A DNA stretch of 64,000 bases. Origin: JACJXF01 sp964349045 (GTDB lineage Bacteria > Bacteroidota > Bacteroidia > Bacteroidales > GCA-2748055). Position 1 is the first letter of the stretch. Every line of letters begins with the position of its first letter. The notes below the pieces were generated by a model, which saw nothing but the letters and a program-made list of their open reading frames with translations, was not told where the DNA came from and ran no database searches. Below are positions 37,504-46,195 of the stretch, piece by piece. The translations under genes and the position numbers were made by a program. Location: contig CAYGFI010000006.1 of assembly GCA_964349045.1 (NCBI GenBank), positions 16,253 through 80,252 on the forward strand, read 5' to 3'.

Positions 37504-39036
37504 TTATTTTTGTTTTAGGTAATAATATGCAACGCTTTCATAATTACCCTGATAGTCATCAACAGGCCCCACTTCAATAGTAGCTCTAATCTGTTTATTA
37601 AAAGGGATAACTTCTGTTGGCAAGTGCCACCGGTAAGATGCAGTGCCGGAGGTGATTTTTCCTGAGTTATATAAAGTATATCCATGGAATGGGAAAGTTT
37701 GGGCATGATCCAGTCTGCCAAACATTCCATTCCATCCGGCATTAAAGTAATCCTCGGTTCCAGTTCCGTGTTGTACCATTTCTCCATCCACTTCAAAGAC
37801 CTCGTCACCCTCCAGGCAACCGGTCCAGTAAATCTCACCCAGCGTACTTTTACTTCCTGTGTTGGTAAGACTTTCTCCTTCAGCACGCATGTATACTCCA
37901 ACATAATGTCCGGTTCCATGAACATTCATCCATTCGTGTTTTTTCCCTGGGGTGGTAGGATAATCCTTATTGTAACTGGTGTGCAGGTAACATGAGCCCG
38001 CAGGATATATACCTGGCTTTTCGAATATTGTTGTTAATTCAACTTCACACTTTTGGGGAATGACAAGTATTACGTTGGCTTGATAACGATAGGGCATGGG
38101 AAGAAAATTGTAAACCCCATTTCCATCAGGCAGTCTTCCTGCCAGCAAACTCTTACCACTAAGACCGCCATCTTCCTGGAGAAAGAACATGGATAAGGGA
38201 ACATCGATTGCCGGGACATTTGCGTCATCCCAGGTAATTTTCAGCATGCCGCCAAGAAAACTACACAAATCTTCCGGAGCCCCTTTTACAATAAGTGCGC
38301 GCAAAACTGCAGGACCTGCTTGAAAGGATAACTTATTTTCGCCGGGTTTCAGAGCAAGTGTTGATTGATTACTAACAGGGTCCGGGATTTCAAGATAATC
38401 TATATCGCCGGAGTTCCATAAAACTTCCATGATCCTGTCCCGGTAGGTGACCAGGGGATTCCTTTCAGAACTGAAAGTTTCAATGTTTATATCTTTGTCA
38501 AACTTATTGTATTGCACATGGAAGAAAGCGGCCCTGTCACCTTCAACCACAATTTTAAACCCATTGTTAAAGGGGATAGGAACATGGCACCAACATCCAC
38601 CCAGAGCCATTCCGCACAGAGGATAGGGGAATTGTGAATTGCTATTGTTAAACAGTTCTATAACAGGGATATCAATAGCCGGGGTAGCGCTTCCATCCAG
38701 GTAGATAAAAATTCTTTTGTCTCTTAAAAACATAGGGGCATCCGGAAAACTTGCATCAAAAGGAAACCAGATTCTCGTAATAACTCCCGAACCTTCCAGT
38801 TCGGCTATTACCGAGTTTCCATTTTCTTTTCGTATTACTGAATATTCTCCGCTGAAACCATCATTGTTCCCTCCTGTCCGGTCATAACTGCTTTGCATAC
38901 CATAAGTCGTCCCTGTCCTTAAAAGAGGATATTTACCGATATTGGTAATTTCCGTTTTCCACAGTTCGCTCTTTACATCCTGCGCTTGCAGAAGAAAGGA
39001 CTGAATTAAACAAAAAAGGAAAAACGCCAGTAACAT
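37504..39036 (-). CDS. GH172 (DUF2961) family glycosidase
   Basis: DUF2961 protein, a family now classed as GH172 with characterised members acting on alpha-D-fructofuranosides or D-arabinofuranosides. The signal peptide ends near residue 19 (LLQAQ). Features include YDRTGGNNDGFSGEY, GCWCHVPIPF (147-156) and GTGTEDYFN (424-432) with the conserved Glu428, the family catalytic acid candidate. At 510 residues it has normal length for the two-jelly-roll core. It is translationally coupled to the GH29 gene downstream. Upstream, 239 bp separate it from the 39276 gene, with no element I recognise. Confidence 0.88.
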   Translation of the reverse strand: MLLAFFLFCLIQSFLLQAQDVKSELWKTEITNIGKYPLLRTGTTYGMQSSYDRTGGNNDGFSGEYSVIRKENGNSVIAELEGSGVITRIWFPFDASFPDAPMFLRDKRIFIYLDGSATPAIDIPVIELFNNSNSQFPYPLCGMALGGCWCHVPIPFNNGFKIVVEGDRAAFFHVQYNKFDKDINIETFSSERNPLVTYRDRIMEVLWNSGDIDYLEIPDPVSNQSTLALKPGENKLSFQAGPAVLRALIVKGAPEDLCSFLGGMLKITWDDANVPAIDVPLSMFFLQEDGGLSGKSLLAGRLPDGNGVYNFLPMPYRYQANVILVIPQKCEVELTTIFEKPGIYPAGSCYLHTSYNKDYPTTPGKKHEWMNVHGTGHYVGVYMRAEGESLTNTGSKSTLGEIYWTGCLEGDEVFEVDGEMVQHGTGTEDYFNAGWNGMFGRLDHAQTFPFHGYTLYNSGKITSGTASYRWHLPTEVIPFNKQIRATIEVGPVDDYQGNYESVAYYYLKQK

Positions 39037-39275
39037 TTTTTATTCTTTACTTAATTTTTCAATAAATTTTTCCCCTTGAGTTGCACTTTAATTTAAAGCT
39101 TGTAATCATCAACAAGGTGAAGATAATTCATTCAATCTGGAATGCTTTGCTTAAATCGATGGATTCCTTGCTCAAAATGGTCAATAAATGATGAGGCTGT
39201 TTTTCCGATAGGAGACTTTTGATACCGCCTCAGTCAAAGTGAGAAATTAGCTTTGAAAAATCAGACCTTATAAGT

Positions 39276-42098
39276 CTATTCCGATTTTATCAATTTCAGG
39301 CTGACTGTCCTAATTTCATCCCGGTATATTCGGGCGATGTAAATGCCATTTTGGAAAGCGGTTATATCGATGCTTGTATTGTTGCCATTCATCTCTTTAC
39401 GGAATAATAGCGATCCTCTCAGGTCGCAAATTTCAAACCGCTGTATTATTTCATCCGATTCAATGAACAGTTTGGAATGAGCCGGATTGGGATACATTTT
39501 AATCATGTTTGCGTAAAGACTGTTTACACTTGTTACCAACGACATGAGTATGGTCAAAGTAGTATCTTTCAAAAGAGATAGCGAACCAGAATCCCCAACA
39601 TAAGCCTCCTTGTTTAGCGCGTAAACATAATCTCCGTAATCCAGAACCAGCGAATGGCTCCCCAGTGCGTCTGTTTCATAAACCGAATCATTGATGGATA
39701 TCAAAACTGATGGCATTACCTCATCTGTTGCAGCATCTTTAACCTGAATAACCAGGGTGTAGGTTTCTATATCCATTTGCAATCCAACAACTGTATCGCT
39801 GGTCAGGAAAATGGATTGATTAATAGAATGATAACCTGTCTTACTAATTGTATAATCATATTCTCCATAATCATGGATAAGTGAAAGATTACCCTGGGAG
39901 TCCGTTTGATATTCAGCATCATCTAAAGTAATTGAAACATCAGGTAAATTTTCTTTTGTTTTCGCATCTTTAATCTGAAATCCAAGCGAATGACTCTCTT
40001 TATCCATCTGCAAGGCAACAACAGTATCCTGTGTCAGATGAATAGATTGATTTTTTGAATAAAAACCTGCTTTGCTGAGTGCATAATCATACTCACCTTC
40101 AAATAATGTTAAGGAAATTTCCCCAAGATTATCGCTGGTATAAATATGATCATTGATGGCAAGCAATACTTCGGATAAAACAACATTTGTTGAATCATCA
40201 GTTATTTTATAGCTTAAAGTATATATGGGAATAGCTGACATCTGTATAACAAGCGCAGTATCCATGCTAATGTTTAAGGAATGATAAAGGGTATTGTAGC
40301 CTTCTTTACTTAAAGTGAAAGGGTATGTACCTTCGTCTAACTTTAAAGTAAGTTCTCCGACATAATTTGAAGTGTAAGTTTTGTCGTTAATATCTAAAGA
40401 AGCAATAGTGATGCTATCGTTCGTTATATCATCGGTAATTTTCAGAGATACGGTGTATTGGCCTTCATGTTTCGGGACTTGGACTTCAAAAACTTTTACT
40501 TCGGCCAAAGATAAGGTTCCGGTGCCATTCATCTGGACAATAACATACTTTCCATCAAGGCCACCTGCATTCAATGTTACAGAAGGATCCGGATAGTCAG
40601 CAAAAGTATTTGAGTAGATAACAGTACTGTCCGCATCAAGAACATATACGTTGAAATCAGTTAATCTGGCCTTACAACAGACGTCTGTTCTCCCGAAAAC
40701 TGAAATTTCACCTATTTTGCAGCTTGATCCTAAATCTACCTGCCACCAGGGCTTAACTTCATTTAGGGTATGTGTTACTGATGCACCTGAATATGCCCCG
40801 TTTGTATTCCCATCATTGGCACGTGTTGCTTCTCCCCCAAAATCAATTGAAGATTGTGTGGCAGTTCCTGACATGGCCAGGTTTGAAATAGGTTTATATT
40901 CATTATCAGGACTTCCTACCCATGTTATTTCCCCTGTTCTGGTTTCCAAATCTACTTTAACACTGGCATTCTCAAAAAGTCGGGTGAATTCCCAGCGATC
41001 TGGTGAAGTTCGGTTATACGCTCCTAAAGGAGACCCAAGAGGTTTTTGCAAAGTGGGATAGTCTACCAATGATCCATCATACAATTGCCATCCCCATCCG
41101 TATTGAAAGTATGAATAAGGTTGTGCTCCAATTAAATAGCAGGACAGATAGAAGTCCAGTCTTTCTTTTGACAGCTGCTCAAACCCCGCTGCTGTCTCCG
41201 GTTGTATTTCACCAGCCATACCAAAACGATAAATGGACATTTTTCCGGCTTTCGCAATTCTTAACATGTCGTTCCAGTCATCTAAAAGTTTTTCTTTAGT
41301 CAGTACCACCTCAGCATAATGTTCAAACATGACTGCATCAACGGAAGGAAACACTTGTTCTACATCGGCTGCATTATTTCCAAGTAGAATTTTATCCGGT
41401 CCCAGTTTCAGCTTCAAATCAGCCATTAACTCCCCCTGGGCAGCCTCCACCTCAGCTTTCAGCGTAGGACGCAGCCAGACAAATCCATGCATCTGGTCAA
41501 TAAAAACACCATCAGCTCCGGAAACCTCCACTCCATTTACAACAGATTCAACCCACCATTTTCGAAAGTCAGGATTTAAGACATCAAAATAGAAGACATT
41601 ATTTCGGTTCTCCAGCAATCCTGTTTCCTGATTAACAATCAGGAAAGCCTTTAACTCGGGGTAGTTAACAATCTTTGCCTGAGTAAAATTTTCAGTATAA
41701 GATGTGAAGGGGTATGCATAGGCAGAGTTAAAATAAAAAAGGGACTTCAAATCAGGTTTGATTGCTTTAAATTCAGCTATTTCATGCTTTGTACCCAGCT
41801 CTGCATAACCAAAATCGCCCTTGCCGTGGTTCTTTTCCAGACAGATAAAATCAGTTTTCGCAACAATCACATTAACTTCCTCCGGTTGTAATGTGGTATT
41901 ATTACCAAACATGAAATACATGGGAGTGATGTCCCAACTAAACTTAGGGTAAAAGTCCTTTGCCTCATAAACGCTACCATCACTTATAAGCAAAGAATCC
42001 TTGGTTTCTACAGAGGGATTTTGCGCATTTAAAGCGGATGAAAGGCATAGAAAAATTAACGGGAATGTTAGCAAGCGGAACCAGGTTGTATTTCTCAT
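39276..42098 (-). CDS. T9SS-exported putative glycosidase with F5/8C domain and four repeats
   Basis: The start is placed at the ATG at 42098 because MRNTTWFRLL matches the sulfatase start at 4255; a longer frame begins at 42137. The order is: signal peptide; GHL15-like barrel (about 30-390) with FICLEKNHGKGDFGYAELG and GVFIDQMHG; an F5/8C or CBM32-type domain (about 405-545, WWQVDLGSSCKIGEISV); four tandem 77-residue carboxypeptidase-regulatory-like repeats (about 550-860, each with a G-Y/F motif near its end); and a T9SS type A sorting domain (MYPNPAHSKLFIES). The barrel resembles the 61812 protein. It is probably secreted or bound to the cell surface. Substrate unknown. Confidence 0.85.
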   Translation of the reverse strand: MRNTTWFRLLTFPLIFLCLSSALNAQNPSVETKDSLLISDGSVYEAKDFYPKFSWDITPMYFMFGNNTTLQPEEVNVIVAKTDFICLEKNHGKGDFGYAELGTKHEIAEFKAIKPDLKSLFYFNSAYAYPFTSYTENFTQAKIVNYPELKAFLIVNQETGLLENRNNVFYFDVLNPDFRKWWVESVVNGVEVSGADGVFIDQMHGFVWLRPTLKAEVEAAQGELMADLKLKLGPDKILLGNNAADVEQVFPSVDAVMFEHYAEVVLTKEKLLDDWNDMLRIAKAGKMSIYRFGMAGEIQPETAAGFEQLSKERLDFYLSCYLIGAQPYSYFQYGWGWQLYDGSLVDYPTLQKPLGSPLGAYNRTSPDRWEFTRLFENASVKVDLETRTGEITWVGSPDNEYKPISNLAMSGTATQSSIDFGGEATRANDGNTNGAYSGASVTHTLNEVKPWWQVDLGSSCKIGEISVFGRTDVCCKARLTDFNVYVLDADSTVIYSNTFADYPDPSVTLNAGGLDGKYVIVQMNGTGTLSLAEVKVFEVQVPKHEGQYTVSLKITDDITNDSITIASLDINDKTYTSNYVGELTLKLDEGTYPFTLSKEGYNTLYHSLNISMDTALVIQMSAIPIYTLSYKITDDSTNVVLSEVLLAINDHIYTSDNLGEISLTLFEGEYDYALSKAGFYSKNQSIHLTQDTVVALQMDKESHSLGFQIKDAKTKENLPDVSITLDDAEYQTDSQGNLSLIHDYGEYDYTISKTGYHSINQSIFLTSDTVVGLQMDIETYTLVIQVKDAATDEVMPSVLISINDSVYETDALGSHSLVLDYGDYVYALNKEAYVGDSGSLSLLKDTTLTILMSLVTSVNSLYANMIKMYPNPAHSKLFIESDEIIQRFEICDLRGSLLFRKEMNGNNTSIDITAFQNGIYIARIYRDEIRTVSLKLIKSE

Positions 42099-42192
42099 CT
42101 CGGCTATTGATATTTGACGTTTTGGCAAATATCGCAACTTCTAATTTTATTTGATTGCTCGAAATGCCTGTTATTTAGCTTGAATCATTCAT
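42079..42192 (-). promoter_or_regulatory. Leader and upstream region shared with the 4255 sulfatase
   Basis: Partner of 4236-4350. The similarity covers the first six codons and about 95 bp upstream, then ends at ATGAATGATTCAAGC on the distal side. The reading frame and distance to the start codon are kept, which supports the choice of 42098 as start. Confidence 0.5.
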
Positions 42193-42242
42193 TAGGCAAT
42201 TCCACAGAGACAGAAAAATCGAAAGGATTTTAAAGAAAATCT

Positions 42243-43985
42243 CTAGTCAGCTCTAAATAAAAGCAATTCATTCAATCCAGGTGCCTTTGTCTGATTCTGA
42301 ATTATTAATCTAAATTTCTGTGCACTTATAGGAGCAAAACTCTGGGTTAAACCTGTTCCTCGTGATTCAGCACTAAAAATGGTTTTCCAGTTTGAACCAT
42401 CCTGAAGTTGCAATTCATATTTTTGCTGGACATTATCCCAGGGATGCCAGGGTTCTGTTAGCGAGAGACACTGTACAATCACTGGTTTGCCCAAATCAAT
42501 TTCCAGCGTTGCTGACTTTTCACCCTTTGCTGCTTGCCATTTGTTTGTTGGATCGCCATCATTTACATTGACTATAGGGCTTTCTTCGGAGGAAGAAGAT
42601 GCCGATACATTTGCATCAGTGGTAGGCGCTGCCTGAATAACCGGCTCACCTTCAAACTCCATAACAACTACTGAAGCTATTTTATCCGGAGCATAAGCCG
42701 GAAGCTGGATCGTTGATTTCCCTTTTCGGGTGATTACTTTCAATTTGGTATTGCTGTCAGCCATTAAATATGTTTTTGTAATTTTATTTGAAAATGGAAC
42801 AATCAGCTTACCATCTTCAGGCCAATCAAATACATGTAAATACAATTTCTGACCTTTTTGGGTAGCACGTCCCCAGGACAGATATGGGAATGGACTGGCT
42901 GTGGTTCCATAGATGGCGTCCCCATTCAGATTTAACCAGTCACCCATTTCACGCAGGTTCTGCTGGCATACTTCAGGAATAACTCCATACTCATTCGGAC
43001 CGACATTTAACAGAAAATTCCCGCCTTTACTCACAATATCGATGAGTTTTCGTAAAAGTTCGCTTGTACTTTTCCAGCGATCGTCATATGCATTGTAACC
43101 CCAGTGGCCATTCATGGTCATGCAAACTTCCCAGTTACGTCCGGGAAAACCTGTAGCAGGAATAAATTGTTCCGGTGTTTCCAGGTCACCGCCCATACCA
43201 GCTCCCAACCTGTTATTGGTAATTATATTTGGATAAGGTTTCAGTAAGTCAGCTAACTTTTGAGTCATCTCTTTTGTCATACCTACAGGTGTATCCCACC
43301 ACAAAACAGCTACGTCGCCATAATTTGCAAGAATTTCTTTAACCTGTGGAATAGCAATTTCTTTGATATATTTATTCATATCTCCGACATGGGTCTGGTC
43401 CCATTCTTCGTTTTTATGGACCGCTCCACCCGGATGATACCAATCCTGTGCCTGGGAATAATAAAAACCCAATTTCATATCGAGTTTGCGGCATGCTTCA
43501 GCCAGTTCATTCAGTATGTCGCGTTTAAAAGGTGTGGCATCAACAATATTGTAGGAATCAGCTTTAGAGCCAAACATCGCAAAACCATCATGATGTTTTG
43601 AGGTGATTACAATATATTTTTGTCCGGCATCTTTGGCCAGTTGCACCCACTCTTCAGCATTAAACATGGTAGGATTGAATTGTTTTGCAAATCCTGAATA
43701 TTCAGCCCTGGAAATTTTACCAGTGAGCATGATCCATTCACCATGAGTGGTTATATTATCCCATTTACCGGCTGGAACCGAATAAATTCCCCAATGAATA
43801 AACATTCCGAATTTCGCTTCACGCCACCATGCCATACGCGCATCGCGTTGTGCGATGGTTTCGCCTGTAGTGTTATCGGAAGTAATACTTCCTGTTTGCG
43901 CCATAATTGTATTGCCTGCAAACAACTGCGTAAGCAAAAATATTGAAATTATGGCAATTTTTATTTCTTCTTTGTTGAATTTCAT
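42243..43985 (-). CDS. GH29 alpha-L-fucosidase with C-terminal CBM32-type domain
   Basis: Retaining GH29 enzyme. The signal peptide ends at IMAQ (30). KFGMFIHWGIYSV begins at 58, KHHDGFAMFGSKADSYNIVD at 130, and VAVLWWD ends in the nucleophile Asp231. MNGHWGYNAYDDRWKS and GGNFLLNVGP are classical. After the barrel and a small beta domain, residues 455-580 form an F5/8C-type module (VNVNDGDPTNKWQAAKGEKSA, LEIDLGKP), which could bind galactosyl or fucosyl chains. It is longer and more typical than the GH29 at 36180, so the two probably differ in linkage preference. The GH97 gene lies 36 bp upstream. Confidence 0.93.
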   Translation of the reverse strand: MKFNKEEIKIAIISIFLLTQLFAGNTIMAQTGSITSDNTTGETIAQRDARMAWWREAKFGMFIHWGIYSVPAGKWDNITTHGEWIMLTGKISRAEYSGFAKQFNPTMFNAEEWVQLAKDAGQKYIVITSKHHDGFAMFGSKADSYNIVDATPFKRDILNELAEACRKLDMKLGFYYSQAQDWYHPGGAVHKNEEWDQTHVGDMNKYIKEIAIPQVKEILANYGDVAVLWWDTPVGMTKEMTQKLADLLKPYPNIITNNRLGAGMGGDLETPEQFIPATGFPGRNWEVCMTMNGHWGYNAYDDRWKSTSELLRKLIDIVSKGGNFLLNVGPNEYGVIPEVCQQNLREMGDWLNLNGDAIYGTTASPFPYLSWGRATQKGQKLYLHVFDWPEDGKLIVPFSNKITKTYLMADSNTKLKVITRKGKSTIQLPAYAPDKIASVVVMEFEGEPVIQAAPTTDANVSASSSSEESPIVNVNDGDPTNKWQAAKGEKSATLEIDLGKPVIVQCLSLTEPWHPWDNVQQKYELQLQDGSNWKTIFSAESRGTGLTQSFAPISAQKFRLIIQNQTKAPGLNELLLFRAD

Positions 43986-44021
43986 TTTTTCATGATTATG
44001 TTTTTAATTCAGCCTAAAAAA

Positions 44022-45884
44022 CTATTCAGCAGGACTGAGACGAATAGCAAAACCGCCTCTCTCCAATAAATCAATTGATAAATTATCTCCTCTCTGCATC
44101 GATCTGATTTCCCTTTTCATTGTAGTATGCGTGTCATCACTAAAAATAAGTGCACGATACATTTTTCCTTCTTGCAGAAAATCCATTGAAATATTTACTG
44201 TTCTTGCTTCATCTGTCATTCCACCTATGTACCAATCTTGTCCTTTTCGGCGGGCGATAACAACATGGGTGGTGGGCAGACCCTCAATATATTTTATTTC
44301 ATCCCAGGCAGCTGGCATATCCTGAAGCATCTCTCTTCCAGGCCACTCAAGCATTTTTTGCCCGTGTTCTGCATATATTTTTAATCCGGCTTCGTAAACA
44401 ATTGACATCGCCAACTGGTATGCATGTGTACCCGGTGACCTCTCAAAATGGATAACGGTGTAACTGACCGGACCCATCACATTTCGAACATAGGGAATTG
44501 TAAGGTCGTTTGCGGCAGGTTTGTTCCGGTTTTCCATACCCATAACACCTTCGAGGGTCATTAAATTGGGAAATTGCCGCCTTTCTCCTGTTGGCACAGT
44601 ATTTCCATGAAATTCAAGGAGGAATGAATTTTCAATTCCCAACTCAAATAACCAGTCTCTCATCTTTAAACTCTGCTGGGTATCCTCATAGTCCCTCCAT
44701 TCCCGTGGAGCTTCACTTAAGGTATTATGGTCAAAAAAATCAATTTTAGCTCCCTTGAGTCCCCATCTGGCGTATCGCCCCATGGTTTCAGCTGCTTTTT
44801 CGCGTGTATCAAATTCTTCTGTATGTGCCCAACCAATGACATTTACATTTTTCAAACTGGTATAATCCATGACTTGTTGGACAGAATCCATCCCTCCCCA
44901 GCGATTAGCAAAACCTGCATCTGCCATATAATATTCCCAACCCATTTCGGCTGCAGCATCAATCCACATCCTTGGCTTATCGCGATCTCCGGCAATAAAG
45001 TCCCACATGACATTACCGGGACGGACCCATGTTTTTATTGTGCCATCCTGATTAAAAAAAGCAGGATTTGTTGGTGGATTCAGATTCTCTACCATATAGG
45101 ATTCAACAATCCTGCCCGGATTATCCGGCGAAATGATAAGCATACGCCATGGCGACTGGAATGGGAGTGCTGTACGAACCGAACCTAATTTTTCCTGATC
45201 CAAAGGAAAACTGTACCTAAAGCTTGATCCGGAACGTGAAAAATGCGACTGAATATAGCTGCCGTAAGTAGCAGCCTGTCCCATCAGTACAAAATGTTTT
45301 GCATATTTTAATTCAGCTAAAACGGGGTTCGACATAAGCTCGCCATCTATGGGACCGAGAGCAGTTTCGTAACCGTAATTGTTTGGATGATTCTGGCCCC
45401 AGTAGGTAAAATTATCCCCGGCCAGATGGATGGCACTGCTTTCTTCATAAATTTCAATATTTCCCTCTCCGGGAATATGAAATCTGAAAGCTACACCATC
45501 GTTGTAAACACGAAACAGAATGTTTATTTTTTGTCCTTCTTTAATAAATTCCAGGGTTTCTTCATTGGCATGGTTCCGGTAGCTTGAAACTTTCCCCTGG
45601 GGTAATGAATAAGTCTCATCTATGGTTTTTGATGAAGATTCTTTTAGTGTCAATCCGGAACGAAAATCTCCCTGATTGGTATGAATTCCAATGGGACTGG
45701 CTGAAACAATTTCCTTTCCCTGACTCATGACCGTATAGTTTAGCGTACCCTTTTGTTTGTCAAACATTAGCATAGCTGTAATTTGACCATCGGGTGAGGA
45801 TACTGAAAAATCTGATTTGAGAGAACAGGCTCCGAGGGTACATAGCCAAAGGAGGATGAGTGGTTTAAAAAGTTGGGTTTTCAT
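44022..45884 (-). CDS. GH97 alpha-galactosidase-type glycosidase, lipoprotein
   Basis: Start chosen at 45884 because MKTQLFKPLILLWLCTLGACS then forms a lipoprotein signal; a longer frame begins at 45911. The N-terminal super-sandwich domain includes VYNDGVAFRFHIPG. The barrel has WEYYMADAGFANRWGG and GLKGAKIDFFDH, where Asp391 (numbered from 45911) sits at the nucleophile position of the retaining GH97 enzymes, as in the alpha-galactosidase subgroup. The C-terminal domain has AWDEIKYIEGLPTTHVVIARRKG. It should split alpha-galactosyl or alpha-glucosyl ends. It overlaps the end of a GH28 remnant upstream by 20 bp. Confidence 0.9.
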   Translation of the reverse strand: MKTQLFKPLILLWLCTLGACSLKSDFSVSSPDGQITAMLMFDKQKGTLNYTVMSQGKEIVSASPIGIHTNQGDFRSGLTLKESSSKTIDETYSLPQGKVSSYRNHANEETLEFIKEGQKINILFRVYNDGVAFRFHIPGEGNIEIYEESSAIHLAGDNFTYWGQNHPNNYGYETALGPIDGELMSNPVLAELKYAKHFVLMGQAATYGSYIQSHFSRSGSSFRYSFPLDQEKLGSVRTALPFQSPWRMLIISPDNPGRIVESYMVENLNPPTNPAFFNQDGTIKTWVRPGNVMWDFIAGDRDKPRMWIDAAAEMGWEYYMADAGFANRWGGMDSVQQVMDYTSLKNVNVIGWAHTEEFDTREKAAETMGRYARWGLKGAKIDFFDHNTLSEAPREWRDYEDTQQSLKMRDWLFELGIENSFLLEFHGNTVPTGERRQFPNLMTLEGVMGMENRNKPAANDLTIPYVRNVMGPVSYTVIHFERSPGTHAYQLAMSIVYEAGLKIYAEHGQKMLEWPGREMLQDMPAAWDEIKYIEGLPTTHVVIARRKGQDWYIGGMTDEARTVNISMDFLQEGKMYRALIFSDDTHTTMKREIRSMQRGDNLSIDLLERGGFAIRLSPAE

Positions 45885-46187
45885 TATAGCTGATGTTTTT
45901 TGTAAACCCACCTATCTGCAGACCCGGATAGGTGTCAAGGATGGGTTTTCCGTTAATGGTACAATTTTCAAATGTTATAGATTTTATACGATGCTTCTGA
46001 TCATATCCCCTGATTACAATGTTATATCCTCCTTCTTCACCTGAGAGATGCACATTCTTCAGAAGCACTTTCTGAATATAACCGGCCGTTTTTGTTTTAC
46101 TGTACTGATTAAACTCAGAGGTAATAAGCTGAGTAGGAAAATACATATTGGGGAGGAAAGGAACATTAGTTTTTTCATCTCAATCAT
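45865..46187 (-). pseudogene. Remnant of a GH28-like gene (start plus C-terminus)
   Basis: From the ATG at 46187 a signal peptide is encoded (KKLMFLSSPICIFLLSLLPL). Within 25 codons the DNA continues in another frame as SEFNQYSKTKTAGYIQKVLL and the rest of a C-terminus that closely matches the end of the 53376-54815 protein (SCEFNQYSKTKTAGHIRNVL). Everything between, about 370 residues, is gone. A deletion with frameshift in a paralogue of the 53376 gene explains it. The stump lies between GH106 and GH97. Confidence 0.82.
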
Positions 46188-46195
46188 TTTGTTTC

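Noticed and set aside
39037..39275. Possible gene or RNA in the 239-bp gap upstream of GH172
   Set aside because: No frame, strong hairpin or known motif could be supported.
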